Below, piece by piece: positions 1-8,694 of a stretch of 64,000 nucleotides of DNA (position 1 is the first letter of the stretch; every line of letters begins with the position of its first letter). The position numbers were made by a program, and so were the translations under genes. Where the stretch lies: positions 5,393,001-5,457,000 of the forward strand of contig NZ_CP012673.1 of the NCBI RefSeq assembly GCF_002950945.1, given 5' to 3'. A model generated the notes under the pieces. The model was not told the origin of the DNA and searched no databases. It worked only from the letters and a program-made list of their open reading frames with translations. The stretch comes from Sorangium cellulosum (GTDB lineage: Bacteria > Myxococcota_A > Polyangia > Polyangiales > Polyangiaceae).

Positions 1-128
1 TTGTTGCTTAACGACATGTTACGGGCACGGCTCGCTGTTCGTGACGCTTTTCGCAGATAATTTAATCCGTCCTTCCGCATCGATCGATGGTGGCCCATGC
101 TGCCATGATGGATTAGTGTCGCACTCCG

Positions 129-1043
129 ATGCATAACCGCTCCGACCAGTTCTCTAAGAACTTGCTGCGCGACGGGCTGAGCCTCGTCTCGGCGGCGCAG
201 ACCGAGGTAGAGGTCCTGGCGGCGACCCAGAAGATCGATGTCTACAGCGTGCCTGATCCAGCCCGGGAGGCCGAGCGCGCCGGGATGGGCCTGCTCGGCG
301 AGCTCGCGGTGGAGCCGAGCCTGTTCGAGCCGTTCCACCGTACGCCGAGCCTTCGTCTGGTCCGCCAGTGCCTGCGCAAGCAGCTCACGTGGCATCACGA
401 GCTCGAGCGCCGCGCCCGCGCTGCAGCGGGCTCCACCGGGCTGGACGAGGACGCCGCCGCGCCGCCGCAGCCGGCGGTGGACTTCCCAGCGCTGGTCATC
501 ATCGGCCCCGGGCGTCCAGAGACGGTGCTCGACGCCTACCGGTGCGAGCCGGTGCAGCCAGGCGTCTACCACGCCGTGCCGGGCTTGGTGATGCGCGTGG
601 TGGTGCTCGCCGAGCTGCCCCGGACGCGCGCGACGCTGGTTCTGCGGCTGCTCGGCTCAGGCCGCCTCCTGCGCGAGGCGCTGGCCGATCTCGCGGCGCT
701 GCCGGACGACGCCTGGGAGAAGAGCATCGCCAAGCCGCTGCTGGTACACTTCCGGCTCGCAAGCCAGGAGCCGACGATCGACAAGGAGGACGACGTGAGC
801 GCAGAGATCCGGGCGTGGTTCGAGGAGTACGAGCGGAAGCTTCGAGCCGAGGAGCGGAAGCAAGGTCGCGCCGAGGAGGCGGCGCGCGCCGTGCTGACCG
901 CGCTCCGGGTTCGCGGCATCGCCGTGCCGGACGTCGCGCGGGAGCGCATCTTGGCCGAGAAGGATCCGGAGGCGCTGGAACGATGGCATGAGCGGGCCAT
1001 CGTCGCGACGTCGCTCGCCGAGGTGCTCGATGAGCTGAGCTGA
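129..1043 (+). CDS. Rpn/DUF4351-like hypothetical protein
   Basis: A 304-residue soluble protein. The N-terminal third carries an acidic T-E-V-E-V stretch followed by K-I-D-V-Y-S-V-P-D-P, the kind of core seen in Rpn-type putative PD-(D/E)XK nucleases. The C-terminus (pattern ILAEKD..ALERWHERAI..TSLAEVL) resembles the DUF4351 tail of the same superfamily. A charged, Lys/Arg/Glu-rich helix (about residues 225-260) links the two. I cannot confirm the nuclease metal-binding residues by eye, so activity is uncertain. Such proteins tend to occur as multiple paralogues in large bacterial genomes, which is family knowledge and not visible here. No operon partner is visible: the next gene starts 40 nt downstream but looks functionally unrelated. 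The ATG start is taken as the first in frame; no strong ribosome binding site is visible. Confidence 0.6.
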   Translation: MHNRSDQFSKNLLRDGLSLVSAAQTEVEVLAATQKIDVYSVPDPAREAERAGMGLLGELAVEPSLFEPFHRTPSLRLVRQCLRKQLTWHHELERRARAAAGSTGLDEDAAAPPQPAVDFPALVIIGPGRPETVLDAYRCEPVQPGVYHAVPGLVMRVVVLAELPRTRATLVLRLLGSGRLLREALADLAALPDDAWEKSIAKPLLVHFRLASQEPTIDKEDDVSAEIRAWFEEYERKLRAEERKQGRAEEAARAVLTALRVRGIAVPDVARERILAEKDPEALERWHERAIVATSLAEVLDELS

Positions 1044-1082
1044 GCGACGCTGGCCAACGGCGGGTGGCGATACGGTCCACCC

Positions 1083-2552
1083 ATGGGCGATGCAGGGAGT
1101 ATCCTCCGCGCCCTCATGACGAGCGCTCTCCGCACGCCACGCTCCCCAGCCCGGCCTTCGCGACGCACGGCGGGCCCGCTGATCACACTGGCCCTGGTCC
1201 TCGGGTTCGCCGCGGCGGGGTGCGCCCGTCCGGACCGGGCCGCCTCCGCCCGTCCGGCCGGAGCCGCCTCCGCGGCGCCCGCCGTCATCACCGCGCCGGC
1301 ACCTGCCGCCTCCACCGCGCCCTCTGCGGGCGCGGCCGCGAGCTCCCGGCCCGCGGCGGCCTCCCTTCGCGCCGGCACCAGCGGCGACTACCCGCCCTTC
1401 AGCGTCTGGAAGGACGACCACGCCGAGGCCTTCTCCGCCGCGCTCCTCGGCGCCTTCGCCGCAGACCAGCGGCTCGCGCTCTCCTGGACACGCTTCCGCT
1501 GGCCCGATCTCGTCGGGGACCTGCGCGACGGACGCTTCGATCTCGCGGCCGACGGCATCACCGTGCGCCCGGAGCGCTCCATCGCCGGGCGCTTCACCGT
1601 GCCGGTGGCCCGCGGCGGCGCCGTGCTGCTCCTCCGGCGCCCGGCGTGGGCCGCGCGCGCGGGTAGCCAGGGGCCCGGGGTCGAGGGCGCCCGCGCCGCG
1701 CTGCGGGCGCTGGACCGGCCCGAGCTGCGCGTGGTGGTCAACCGCGGCGGTCACCTCGAGCGCGTCGCCCGGAGCTTCCTGCGCCGCGCCCAGGTCGTCG
1801 CCATCCCCGACAACGCCGCGGTGGGCCAGGCGTTCGCCCGCGGCGAGGCGGACGCGGCCATGACCAACACCTTCGAGGCCCCGCGCTGGGCCGAGGGGCT
1901 CGGCGGCATCGAGCGGATCGGACCGCTGACCCGGGACGTCGTCGCGCTCTACGTGCGCGCCGACCGGCCCGAGCTCGCGGCCCAGCTGGACACCTGGCTG
2001 CTCGCCGCGGAGGAGCGCGGCGCGCTGAGCCAGCTGCGCGCGCTGCACCTCGGCCCCGGCGGAGGCGGGCCCACCGCGCTGCCCGTGGACGCGCTCCTGT
2101 GCGCCACCGCGGAGCGCCTCGCGCTCATGCCCCTCGTGGCCGCCGCCAAGCGGCGCGCCGGGAGGGCCATCGAGGACGCCGCCCAGGAGGCCCGCGTGCT
2201 CGCCGCGGGGCGGGCCGCCGTCCTGCAGGCCGCCGCCGCGCGCGGCGCGCCGCCCCCGACCGACGAGGCCATCCACGCCTTCTTCCGGGCCCAGATCGAG
2301 AGCGCCAAGGCCGTCGAGCGACGCGCCCTGGCCGCCCCCGAGACGACCGAGCCGGTCTTCTCGCTGGAGGACGACCTGCGCCCCGCCATTGCCCGCATCA
2401 CGGCGCGGATGGCCTTTCTCCTGGTGCGCCTGCCCCGGGGGCTCACGCGCGAGCCCGTGATGGCCAAGGCCCGCGACGATCTGGTGGAGAGCGGGCTCGA
2501 GCCCGCGGAGATCGAGCGGCTCGCGGCGGCGCTCGTGGCCGTCGGGGGCTGA
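1083..2552 (+). CDS. Exported cyclohexadienyl dehydratase-chorismate mutase (AroQ-gamma) fusion lipoprotein
   Basis: A predicted lipoprotein: a basic N-terminus, a hydrophobic stretch and the lipobox FAAAGC. A later ATG at 1116 gives a more compact signal peptide and may be the true start. Residues about 95-310 look like a periplasmic-binding-protein fold of the PheC/cyclohexadienyl dehydratase type: LRAGTSGDYPPFS, a W-x-D-L..D-G-R-F-D-L-A..G-I-T-V-R-P-E-R block, then NRGGHLERVARSF (compare the family GGTNE motif) and a G-E-A-D-A block. Residues about 333-475 match secreted gamma-class AroQ chorismate mutases: ERLALMPLVAAAK, AIEDAAQEARVL and FFRAQIESAKAVE. Together the domains would convert chorismate to prephenate and then to phenylpyruvate (or arogenate to phenylalanine) outside the cytoplasm. 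Odd point: the usual D-P-x-R-E motif of the mutase reads D-A-A-Q-E, so one catalytic-site Arg appears replaced by Gln. Confidence 0.8.
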   Translation: MGDAGSILRALMTSALRTPRSPARPSRRTAGPLITLALVLGFAAAGCARPDRAASARPAGAASAAPAVITAPAPAASTAPSAGAAASSRPAAASLRAGTSGDYPPFSVWKDDHAEAFSAALLGAFAADQRLALSWTRFRWPDLVGDLRDGRFDLAADGITVRPERSIAGRFTVPVARGGAVLLLRRPAWAARAGSQGPGVEGARAALRALDRPELRVVVNRGGHLERVARSFLRRAQVVAIPDNAAVGQAFARGEADAAMTNTFEAPRWAEGLGGIERIGPLTRDVVALYVRADRPELAAQLDTWLLAAEERGALSQLRALHLGPGGGGPTALPVDALLCATAERLALMPLVAAAKRRAGRAIEDAAQEARVLAAGRAAVLQAAAARGAPPPTDEAIHAFFRAQIESAKAVERRALAAPETTEPVFSLEDDLRPAIARITARMAFLLVRLPRGLTREPVMAKARDDLVESGLEPAEIERLAAALVAVGG

Positions 2553-2556
2553 CGCG

Positions 2557-3195
2557 GTGGGCCCCCACGCCCACGAGGCGTCGGTCTACCTCGACGCGAT
2601 GCGGAACGCCGCGAATTTCGCGTTCGCGAACCGCCTCTTTCTGGGCCTCATGGTGGTGCGCGCGCTGCGGGAGGTGCTCGGCCGCGAGGTCGCGAGCCGG
2701 CTCGTGTACGATGCGCCGCACAACCTCATCTGGGAGCCCGACGGCGCCGAGCCGCGCTATTTGCACCGCAAGGGCGCGACGCCCGCCGGCGGACCCGATG
2801 GACAGGGCGGCGCGTTCGCGTACACCGGTCACCCGGTGATCATCCCCGGCTCGATGGGCGACGCGAGCTGGGTGCTCGCGGGCGCGGGGCACGCGGAACT
2901 GCTCGCGAGCGCGTGCCACGGCGCGGGCCGCAGCCTCACGCGCGGCCGCTCCGCGCACGCCGACGAGGACCTCTACCGGCGCGCCGTCGAGAAGCTGCAT
3001 GTCGTGACGCCGCTCGACCCCGACGCGCCCAACGTCCGACGGCGGCGCGACATCCTCGCGAAGTACCACCAGCGGATGAAAGAGGAGGCGCCCTACGCCT
3101 ACAAGCCCATCACGCCGGTCGTGCGTTCCGTCGAGGATGCAGGGATCGCGCGGCGTGTGGCGCGATTGTGGCCGCTCGTCACGGTCAAAGGATAA
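2557..3195 (+). pseudogene. rtcB: 5'-truncated RtcB RNA-ligase remnant (C-terminal half only)
   Basis: All 212 residues align with the C-terminal half of RtcB, the GTP-dependent 3'-phosphate/5'-OH RNA ligase. Visible landmarks are Y-L-D-A-M-R-N-A-A-N-F-A-F-A-N-R, the PHN block, LHRKGATP, GHPVIIPGSMGDASWVL, ACHGAGRSL (the His here is the one guanylylated in RtcB) and the final PLVTVKG. Full-length RtcB is about 400-500 residues. The N-terminal half, with the Asp/Cys/His manganese ligands, is absent, and the reading frame cannot be extended upstream because the fusion gene occupies it and ends 4 nt before this GTG. Ligation activity from this fragment alone is therefore unlikely. It could be a deletion scar or, less likely, a stand-alone domain with an unknown role. 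No archease gene is visible. Confidence 0.75.
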
Positions 3196-3290
3196 AGACA
3201 CGCTCCGAACGGCCGCTCCGACCGCGAGCCCTGCACCGCTTCCTACGCGCCGATCCAAGGACTCAGCCGCCGCGCTGCGATCGCGGGCGT

Positions 3291-4142
3291 TCAGCGAAAC
3301 GCGTCGAGGTGATCCCGGACCCACGCCGCGAAGGGGCGCGGCGGGCGGCCGAGGACGGCGGCGACGTCGTCCGTCGGCGCCGACGCGCGCCCGTCGCGCA
3401 AGAACCTGAGGCCCTCGAGCACCGCTGCGACGAACACTTCCGGGGCGCCGGCCGCCCGCATCTTCGCCGCCGCGTGTTCGACGGTGACGTCCTCGGCGGC
3501 GATCGGGCGCCCGAGCGCCTCGGCGAGGATCGCGACCTGCTCGTGCGCGTCGAGCCCGACGGGCCCGGTGAGCGTATACGCTCGCCCGTCGTGATCGCTC
3601 GACGTGAGCGCGCGGGCGGCGACGGCCGCGACGTCGCGCGGGTCGACGAGCGCGTGTTTCCCGGAGCCGGTCGAGATCTCGATCGGGGCGCCGGCGCGCA
3701 CGTTTGCGGCCCACGCGAGCACGTTCGAGTGGAAGCCCGCCGGCCGGAGCAGCGTATAGCGGCGCCCCGTCGCGATCACCGCTTCCTCCCCGGCGCGGTG
3801 CCAGCTGGACGCGGTGAGCTCCTTTTGCTCGGCGCCGTAAGCCGAGAGCTTGACGATCTGCTCGACCCGCGAGTCCATCACCGCCGCGGCCATCGCCCGG
3901 TCGTGCTCGGCCACCGTCGGCCCCGGCGCCGTGAGCAAGAAGACGCGGGCGACGCCTTCGAGCGAGCGCCCGAGCGACGGCGCGTCCGTGAAGTCTCCGC
4001 GAGCCACCTCGACGTCGCTCCCCCAGAGGGCACGCGCGCGGGCGGCGTCGCGGGTGAGCACCCGCACGTCGGCCCGGGCCGTGAGCAGCTGTGGGACGAG
4101 CGCGCGACCGATGGTGCCTGTCGCACCAGCAACAAGGATCAT
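3291..4142 (-). CDS. NmrA/QorB-like NAD(P)-binding atypical short-chain dehydrogenase
   Basis: A 283-residue Rossmann protein beginning MILVAGATGTIGRALVPQLL, so the NAD(P)-binding G-x-x-G-x-x-G lies at residues 6-12. Downstream come V-A-R-G-D-F-T-D-A, a V-F-L-L-T-A-P segment and an L-R-P-A-G-F-H-S-N-V block, as in NmrA-like/quinone-oxidoreductase-2-like atypical SDRs, which often act as redox sensors or reduce small quinones. There is no Tyr-x-x-x-Lys pair as in classical SDRs. The ATG at 4142 is chosen over an upstream in-frame ATG (4223) because CGGAGGTG sits just before it and the Rossmann fold starts immediately. It is divergent from the AraC regulator, about 130 nt apart, which suggests that regulator controls it. 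The substrate is unknown. Confidence 0.8.
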   Translation of the reverse strand: MILVAGATGTIGRALVPQLLTARADVRVLTRDAARARALWGSDVEVARGDFTDAPSLGRSLEGVARVFLLTAPGPTVAEHDRAMAAAVMDSRVEQIVKLSAYGAEQKELTASSWHRAGEEAVIATGRRYTLLRPAGFHSNVLAWAANVRAGAPIEISTGSGKHALVDPRDVAAVAARALTSSDHDGRAYTLTGPVGLDAHEQVAILAEALGRPIAAEDVTVEHAAAKMRAAGAPEVFVAAVLEGLRFLRDGRASAPTDDVAAVLGRPPRPFAAWVRDHLDAFR

Positions 4143-4273
4143 GAACACCTCCGTTTCGAGAGCGAAGCCTGCCGCCTCCTCGAATCCGGCTCTTGGAGAT
4201 TCCGGCACGAGCCACGAGCGCACCGACGCGAGGCGGCCGATGCGGCCGAGGCCGCGCGCGCTACACTGCCGCC

Positions 4274-5107
4274 GTGCTCGCGCCCCTGCTCCCGCCCTCC
4301 CGCCCGGAAAGCCGCGACCTCCCGCCGCGCGCGCCGCTCCGTTCCTGGGTCTCCGATGTCCACGTGATGAGCGCCATCTCCTCGCCGCCGGCGGGGTGGA
4401 CGCGGCTGCCGAGCGGGACCACGTCGCTCGTCGCGTGCTGGACCGGCGGCGAGCCGGTCGTCGCCGCGGTGGGGCCGCTCCAGCGGGCCACGTTCAAGCC
4501 CTCGGGCGCGGTGCCTCTTTATGCACGCCTCTCGTTCCACCCTGGGGGCGCGCGGCCCGCCCTCGGCGTCGCCGCTCACGAGCTCGTCGATCGTGTCGTG
4601 TCGCTCGACGAGCTCTGGGGCGCACGCGCGCGCGAGCTGCGCCACGCGCTCGCGCGCGTCGGCGGGGACGCGGCCGCGGCGGTGCGCCTGCTCGAAGACG
4701 CCCTCTGCCGCGCGCTGGACGAAAGGGCCGACGCCCCGGCGCGCCGAGCGCTCCTGCGCCGCGCCGTCGACGCCCTCGACGCCTCCGCGTCGACACCCGA
4801 CGCGGACGCCTCCATCCCCGCGCTCGCGCGGCGCCTGCGCGTCGCCGAGCGGACGCTGCGCGCGCTCTTCCACGAGGAGATCGGCATATCGCCGAAGCGC
4901 TACGCGCGCATCGCGCGCATCCGCCGCGCCGCCGAGCGCCTCGCCACGACAGGCCTCGCGCGGCTCGCCCTCGAGACCGGCTTCTACGACCAAGCCCACC
5001 TCACGGCCGAGTTCCGGTCGCTGCTCGGGGTGACGCCGCGGGCCTACCTCGCGGGCGCGCGCCCGCCCGCGAGACCCGAGTGCGGCGGCGCGACCGCGCG
5101 CAGGTGA
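4274..5107 (+). CDS. AraC-family transcriptional regulator
   Basis: The C-terminal half (about residues 175-265) holds the two helix-turn-helix units of AraC/XylS regulators: IPALARRLRVAERTLRALF, then GISPKRYARIARIRRAAERL, ARLALETGFYDQAHLTAEF and G-V-T-P-R-A-Y. The N-terminal half is a variable ligand-sensing region of the short type often seen with such regulators. An in-frame ATG at 4193 would add a low-complexity Arg-rich leader, so the GTG at 4274 is preferred. TACACT just upstream (4262-4267) could be a -10-like element, but it lies very close to the start. The gene is divergent from the NmrA-like oxidoreductase, the usual arrangement for a regulator and its target. Confidence 0.8.
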   Translation: MLAPLLPPSRPESRDLPPRAPLRSWVSDVHVMSAISSPPAGWTRLPSGTTSLVACWTGGEPVVAAVGPLQRATFKPSGAVPLYARLSFHPGGARPALGVAAHELVDRVVSLDELWGARARELRHALARVGGDAAAAVRLLEDALCRALDERADAPARRALLRRAVDALDASASTPDADASIPALARRLRVAERTLRALFHEEIGISPKRYARIARIRRAAERLATTGLARLALETGFYDQAHLTAEFRSLLGVTPRAYLAGARPPARPECGGATARR

Positions 5108-5380
5108 CCTTCACTCTCGGCAGTGATGTCCGGCGGGCGCCGCTACCGTCGAGATTCAAAAACACGACGAGAATATGTAAAATGGGTGGGCGAGTGCGTC
5201 GTTGGAGCACAAAACTGTTCGCGCTCGACCCATGACATGAGCCCGCCCGGACGGGCTCTGGTATGTTCCTCCCATCGGCGCTGTTGAGTCGCAGCGTCGG
5301 GAACCCGTGTCGGCGCCGACCCATGGGGTCGGCGCTCGCACCAGCTCGTGCCTTTCGTCGGGCGCGGCGTGGAGGAGACG
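5108..5380. other. Intergenic region with two hairpins
   Basis: No convincing gene. The first half is less GC-rich than its surroundings (a run of A/T around 5157-5185). Two strong inverted repeats are visible. GAGCCCG..CGGGCTC near 5237-5256 may terminate the AraC transcript. A perfect 9-bp stem CGCCGACCC/GGGTCGGCG with a 3-nt loop lies at 5314-5334, about 45 nt before the DUF1592 start, so it would be in that gene's leader. Confidence 0.4.
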
Positions 5381-7102
5381 GTGAGCCCCGAGCAACACAC
5401 GCACCGCTGGCCTTTCGAGCTCCCCGGCTCAAAGCTCAGATACACTGCGCCGCTTTTGCTCGCGCTCGTCGCGGCTTGCAACGGCCAGATCGGCGGGCCC
5501 GGCGGCGGGGACGAGCCTGAAAGCACCCAGGCCCCCCCGGAAGACGTGCTGGCGTCGGCCTTCTGCCAGACGCCGCAGCCCGGGCCGGCGCCGCTCCGCC
5601 GTCTCAGCAACTACGAGTACTCCAACACGCTGAAGGATCTCTTCTCCGGCGTCCCGGGCGTGGCGTCCACCATCGACACGGTGGTCGCCACGTTCCCGAA
5701 CGAGGCCGAGTCGCTCGGCTTCCGCAACAACGCGAGCTTCTTGACCGTCGGCTCGCTCGTCGCGCAGAAATTCCTCGACGCCGCGGAGCAGATCGCCGCC
5801 GTCGCGGCGCACGCTTCGGGCCTGGTCTCCTGCGATCCGGCGGCGCTCGGTGAGCTCGAGTGCGCGCGCGACTTCATCCGCACCTTCGGCGCCAAGGCGT
5901 ACCGGCGGCCGCTCACCGAAGCCGAGGTCCAGAGCTACGAGGAGCGCTTCACCGCAGGCTCGGACGGGTACACCTTCGAAGACGGCATCGAGTGGGTCGT
6001 CTTCAGCATGCTGCAGTCGCCGAACGTGCTCTACCGCGTCGAGCTCGGTGAGGCGAGCACGGGTGACGTCACCGAGCCCACGCCGTACGAAATGGCCTCG
6101 CGGCTCTCGTACCTGATCTGGCAGTCGCAGCCGGACGCGGAGCTCACGCGCGCGGCGGCGGCGGACGAGCTCGGCACGCCGGAGCAGGTCGAAGCCCAGG
6201 TGCGGCGCATGCTGGCCGATCCCAGGGCCGACCGCTTGCTCGAGTACTTCGACCAGTGGCTCGACACCGACATGCTGAGCGGCATGAGGCGCGATCCGGC
6301 GGTGTATCCGGACCTCTCGCCCGGCCTGCCCGCCTTGCTGCAGGAGGAGACGCGCGCGTTCGTGAAGGACTTGCTCGCGAACCCGAGCGGCTCGTTCGGC
6401 GATCTCGTCGCCGCCAACTACAGCTTCGTGAACGGCGCGCTCGCGCAGCACTACGGCGTGGGCGGCGTGAGCGGCGACGACTTCGTCAAAGTCGATATGC
6501 CCGGCCGCTCGGGCGTGCTGACCCAAGGCATGATGCTCACGCGGGACAAGGCGACGCGCACCTCGATCGTCCGGCGCGGCCTCAAGGTGCGCACCGATCT
6601 CCTGTGCGAGTTCGTGCCCGCTCCGCCCAACGACGTGAAGCTCGATCTCGAGGGCCTGGGAGAAGGGCTCTCGCAGCGCGAGCGCCTCGAGCTCCACCGC
6701 ACCGAGCCGAGCTGCGCGGCGTGCCATGCGCTGATGGATCCCATCGGCGTGGTGTTCGAGTCGTTCGACGCCGTGGGCCGACTCCGCACCACGGACGAGG
6801 GCGGCAGGCCGGTCGCCACCTCGAGCGACATCGCGAGCACGCGCGACGCCGACGGCCCCGTGGCGGACGCCGCCGAGCTGGGCCAGCGCCTCGCGCAGAG
6901 CGAGGAAGCGCGCGCCTGTTACGTGCTGCAAAACTTCCGCTTCTTCTACGGTCGCGACAAGACCGACGCCGACCGCTGCTCGATGGCGGAGCTCTCGGTC
7001 GCGTTCAAGGAGAGCGGCTACAGCTTGTCCGAGCTCGTGGTCGCGCTCACGCAAACCGACGCCTTCCGCTACCGCCCCGTCATCGCCCCGGAGAAGCCAT
7101 GA
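5381..7102 (+). CDS. DUF1592-family c-type-cytochrome-like lipoprotein (DUF1587/1595/1592/1588/1585)
   Basis: Exported lipoprotein with hydrophobic segment and lipobox LVAAC near residue 33. In order: RRLSNYEYSNTLKDLF (DUF1587), ARDFIRTFGAKAYRRPLTEAEV (DUF1595), MLQSPNVLYRVELGE onward (DUF1592), LTQGMMLTRDKATRTSIVRRG (DUF1588), a heme-type C-A-A-C-H in SCAACHALMDPIG, and a C-terminal ALTQTDAFRYR (DUF1585). This is the Planctomycetes/Myxobacteria PSD-type family of unknown reaction, presumed periplasmic or outer-surface. GTG at 5381 follows GGAGGAG closely and is preferred over GTG at 5348. The stop overlaps the next start (ATGA), so the two proteins are almost certainly co-translated and probably act together. 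Confidence 0.85.
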   Translation: MSPEQHTHRWPFELPGSKLRYTAPLLLALVAACNGQIGGPGGGDEPESTQAPPEDVLASAFCQTPQPGPAPLRRLSNYEYSNTLKDLFSGVPGVASTIDTVVATFPNEAESLGFRNNASFLTVGSLVAQKFLDAAEQIAAVAAHASGLVSCDPAALGELECARDFIRTFGAKAYRRPLTEAEVQSYEERFTAGSDGYTFEDGIEWVVFSMLQSPNVLYRVELGEASTGDVTEPTPYEMASRLSYLIWQSQPDAELTRAAAADELGTPEQVEAQVRRMLADPRADRLLEYFDQWLDTDMLSGMRRDPAVYPDLSPGLPALLQEETRAFVKDLLANPSGSFGDLVAANYSFVNGALAQHYGVGGVSGDDFVKVDMPGRSGVLTQGMMLTRDKATRTSIVRRGLKVRTDLLCEFVPAPPNDVKLDLEGLGEGLSQRERLELHRTEPSCAACHALMDPIGVVFESFDAVGRLRTTDEGGRPVATSSDIASTRDADGPVADAAELGQRLAQSEEARACYVLQNFRFFYGRDKTDADRCSMAELSVAFKESGYSLSELVVALTQTDAFRYRPVIAPEKP

Positions 7103-8463
7103 AACCGCTGAGCCGCCGTACCCTCCTGCGTGGCGCATTCGGAGTTGCGCTCGCGCTCCCGTTCCTCGACGCCATGCGCCCGGGCCGCGCGCGAGCACAG
7201 ACGCCGCCGTCCCCGCGCCGCATCATGTTCGTGTTCCAGGCGAACGGCGACGAGACGGCGAGGCGCTTCGGCGCCGCCGGTGAGACGAGCTTTCAGCTCG
7301 GCGAGTTCCTCTCCCCGCTCGAGCCCTACCGCGAGGACCTCATCTTCCTCAACAACCTGCACAAGCATTTCTACGATCTGCCGGAGGCCGAGCGAGCCGA
7401 CAACCACCAGCAGGGCGGCAGCTCGCTCGCTCCGTGGAAATCCGGCACCGGGTCGTTCCCCATCGGCGGCACGGAGTCCACCATCGGTTACGTGCAAGGG
7501 CCGAGCGCCGACTACGCGATCGGCGCTCGCGTGCTGGAAGCCGACGAGAGCGTCGCGCACCGGCACCTCGTGTACCGCGTCGGGAACAAGTGGAACGACA
7601 TCTGGAACACGCACTCCCACGCCGGTCCCGTGGGCGAGCAGAACCCGGTCCCGCCGGAGACCGACCCTTATGAGGCCTATGCCCGCATCTTCAACTTCGC
7701 GTCCGACGACGGGGGCGCGCAGCAGGAGGTGCTGAGGCGCCTGGCGAAGAAGCAGTCGGCCATCGACCTGGTGCGCGAAGAGGGCAACTCCCTCCTCACG
7801 CGGCTCGGCGCCGAGGACCGCGCCAAGATCCAGCAGCACCTCGACGCGATCCGCGACGTCGAGCGCGCGCTCCAGACCGGCAACGGCGCGGCCGCGTGCG
7901 TGAAGACCCCGCTCGGCGAGAGGCTCGACCCCTACGACGACGACAACCACGCAATCATGGGCGAGCTGTTCTTCAAGATCAGCGCCCTGGCGTTCGCCTG
8001 CGATCTGACGCGCGTGGTGCATTTCAACTGGAGCGGCAACACCAGCAACCGCGTCTACTCGAACCTGGGCCTCAGCGAGGGGCACCACGACATCTCGCAC
8101 AACAGCGACGACGCCTCGTTCGCCAACGTGCGCAAGATCCACAAGCACCTCTGGGAGCAGAACACCAAGCTCTACGAGATCTTGAAGAACACGAGCGACG
8201 GCGACGGCACGCTCTGGGATCATACACTCGTCGTGCATTGGAACGAGCTCGGGCAGGGCGACAGCCACAGCATCGAGGACAACCTGGTCGTCTTCGCGGG
8301 CAAGGCGCACGATTATTTCCGGCGCGGGCGGCTGGTCGACTTCCGCGGCGAGCGCTCCTTCGCCGACATGCTCGTGAGCTGCTTCCACTACATGGGCTTC
8401 GAAGACGTCACGAGCTTCGGCGAGGACGTCTTGAACACCGGGGGCGCCCTGCCGCTGACCTGA
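7099..8463 (+). CDS. DUF1552-family Tat-exported protein
   Basis: 454 residues starting MKPLSRRTLLRGAFGVALALPF, a twin-arginine signal (S-R-R-T-L-L) with hydrophobic core and an A-R-A cleavage site. The mature part begins R-R-I-M-F-V-F-Q-A-N-G-D and contains the family blocks HHDISHNSDD, LWDHTLVVHWNELGQGDSHS and a late F-A-D-M-L-V-S-C-F. This matches DUF1552 proteins, which are generally found directly beside DUF1592 proteins. Tat export implies folding or cofactor loading before export. The fold resembles sulfatase/alkaline-phosphatase-like proteins of the DUF1501 type by general appearance, but I see no firm catalytic assignment. Starts inside the stop codon of the DUF1592 gene (ATGA overlap). 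Confidence 0.85.
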   Translation: MKPLSRRTLLRGAFGVALALPFLDAMRPGRARAQTPPSPRRIMFVFQANGDETARRFGAAGETSFQLGEFLSPLEPYREDLIFLNNLHKHFYDLPEAERADNHQQGGSSLAPWKSGTGSFPIGGTESTIGYVQGPSADYAIGARVLEADESVAHRHLVYRVGNKWNDIWNTHSHAGPVGEQNPVPPETDPYEAYARIFNFASDDGGAQQEVLRRLAKKQSAIDLVREEGNSLLTRLGAEDRAKIQQHLDAIRDVERALQTGNGAAACVKTPLGERLDPYDDDNHAIMGELFFKISALAFACDLTRVVHFNWSGNTSNRVYSNLGLSEGHHDISHNSDDASFANVRKIHKHLWEQNTKLYEILKNTSDGDGTLWDHTLVVHWNELGQGDSHSIEDNLVVFAGKAHDYFRRGRLVDFRGERSFADMLVSCFHYMGFEDVTSFGEDVLNTGGALPLT

Positions 8464-8694
8464 GCAGTCGCCGGAACGGCGGCAGCGCCGGCCCGATCTC
8501 GGCCGTGCCGTGGTCGTTCCTCTCGGCGCGTGTGCTCGCCGCACCCCGCGGGCTTGCCGCGCCGATCACTCGCCGGTTATCCTGGGCGAAATGCGCGTAG
8601 CAACCCTGTTGCGGATCGCTCCACGAGACGATAGGACCCGCGCCGAGGAGATCGGCGAGCGCGGGATCACGCTTTGGAAGCGGGGCGGCGCCCT

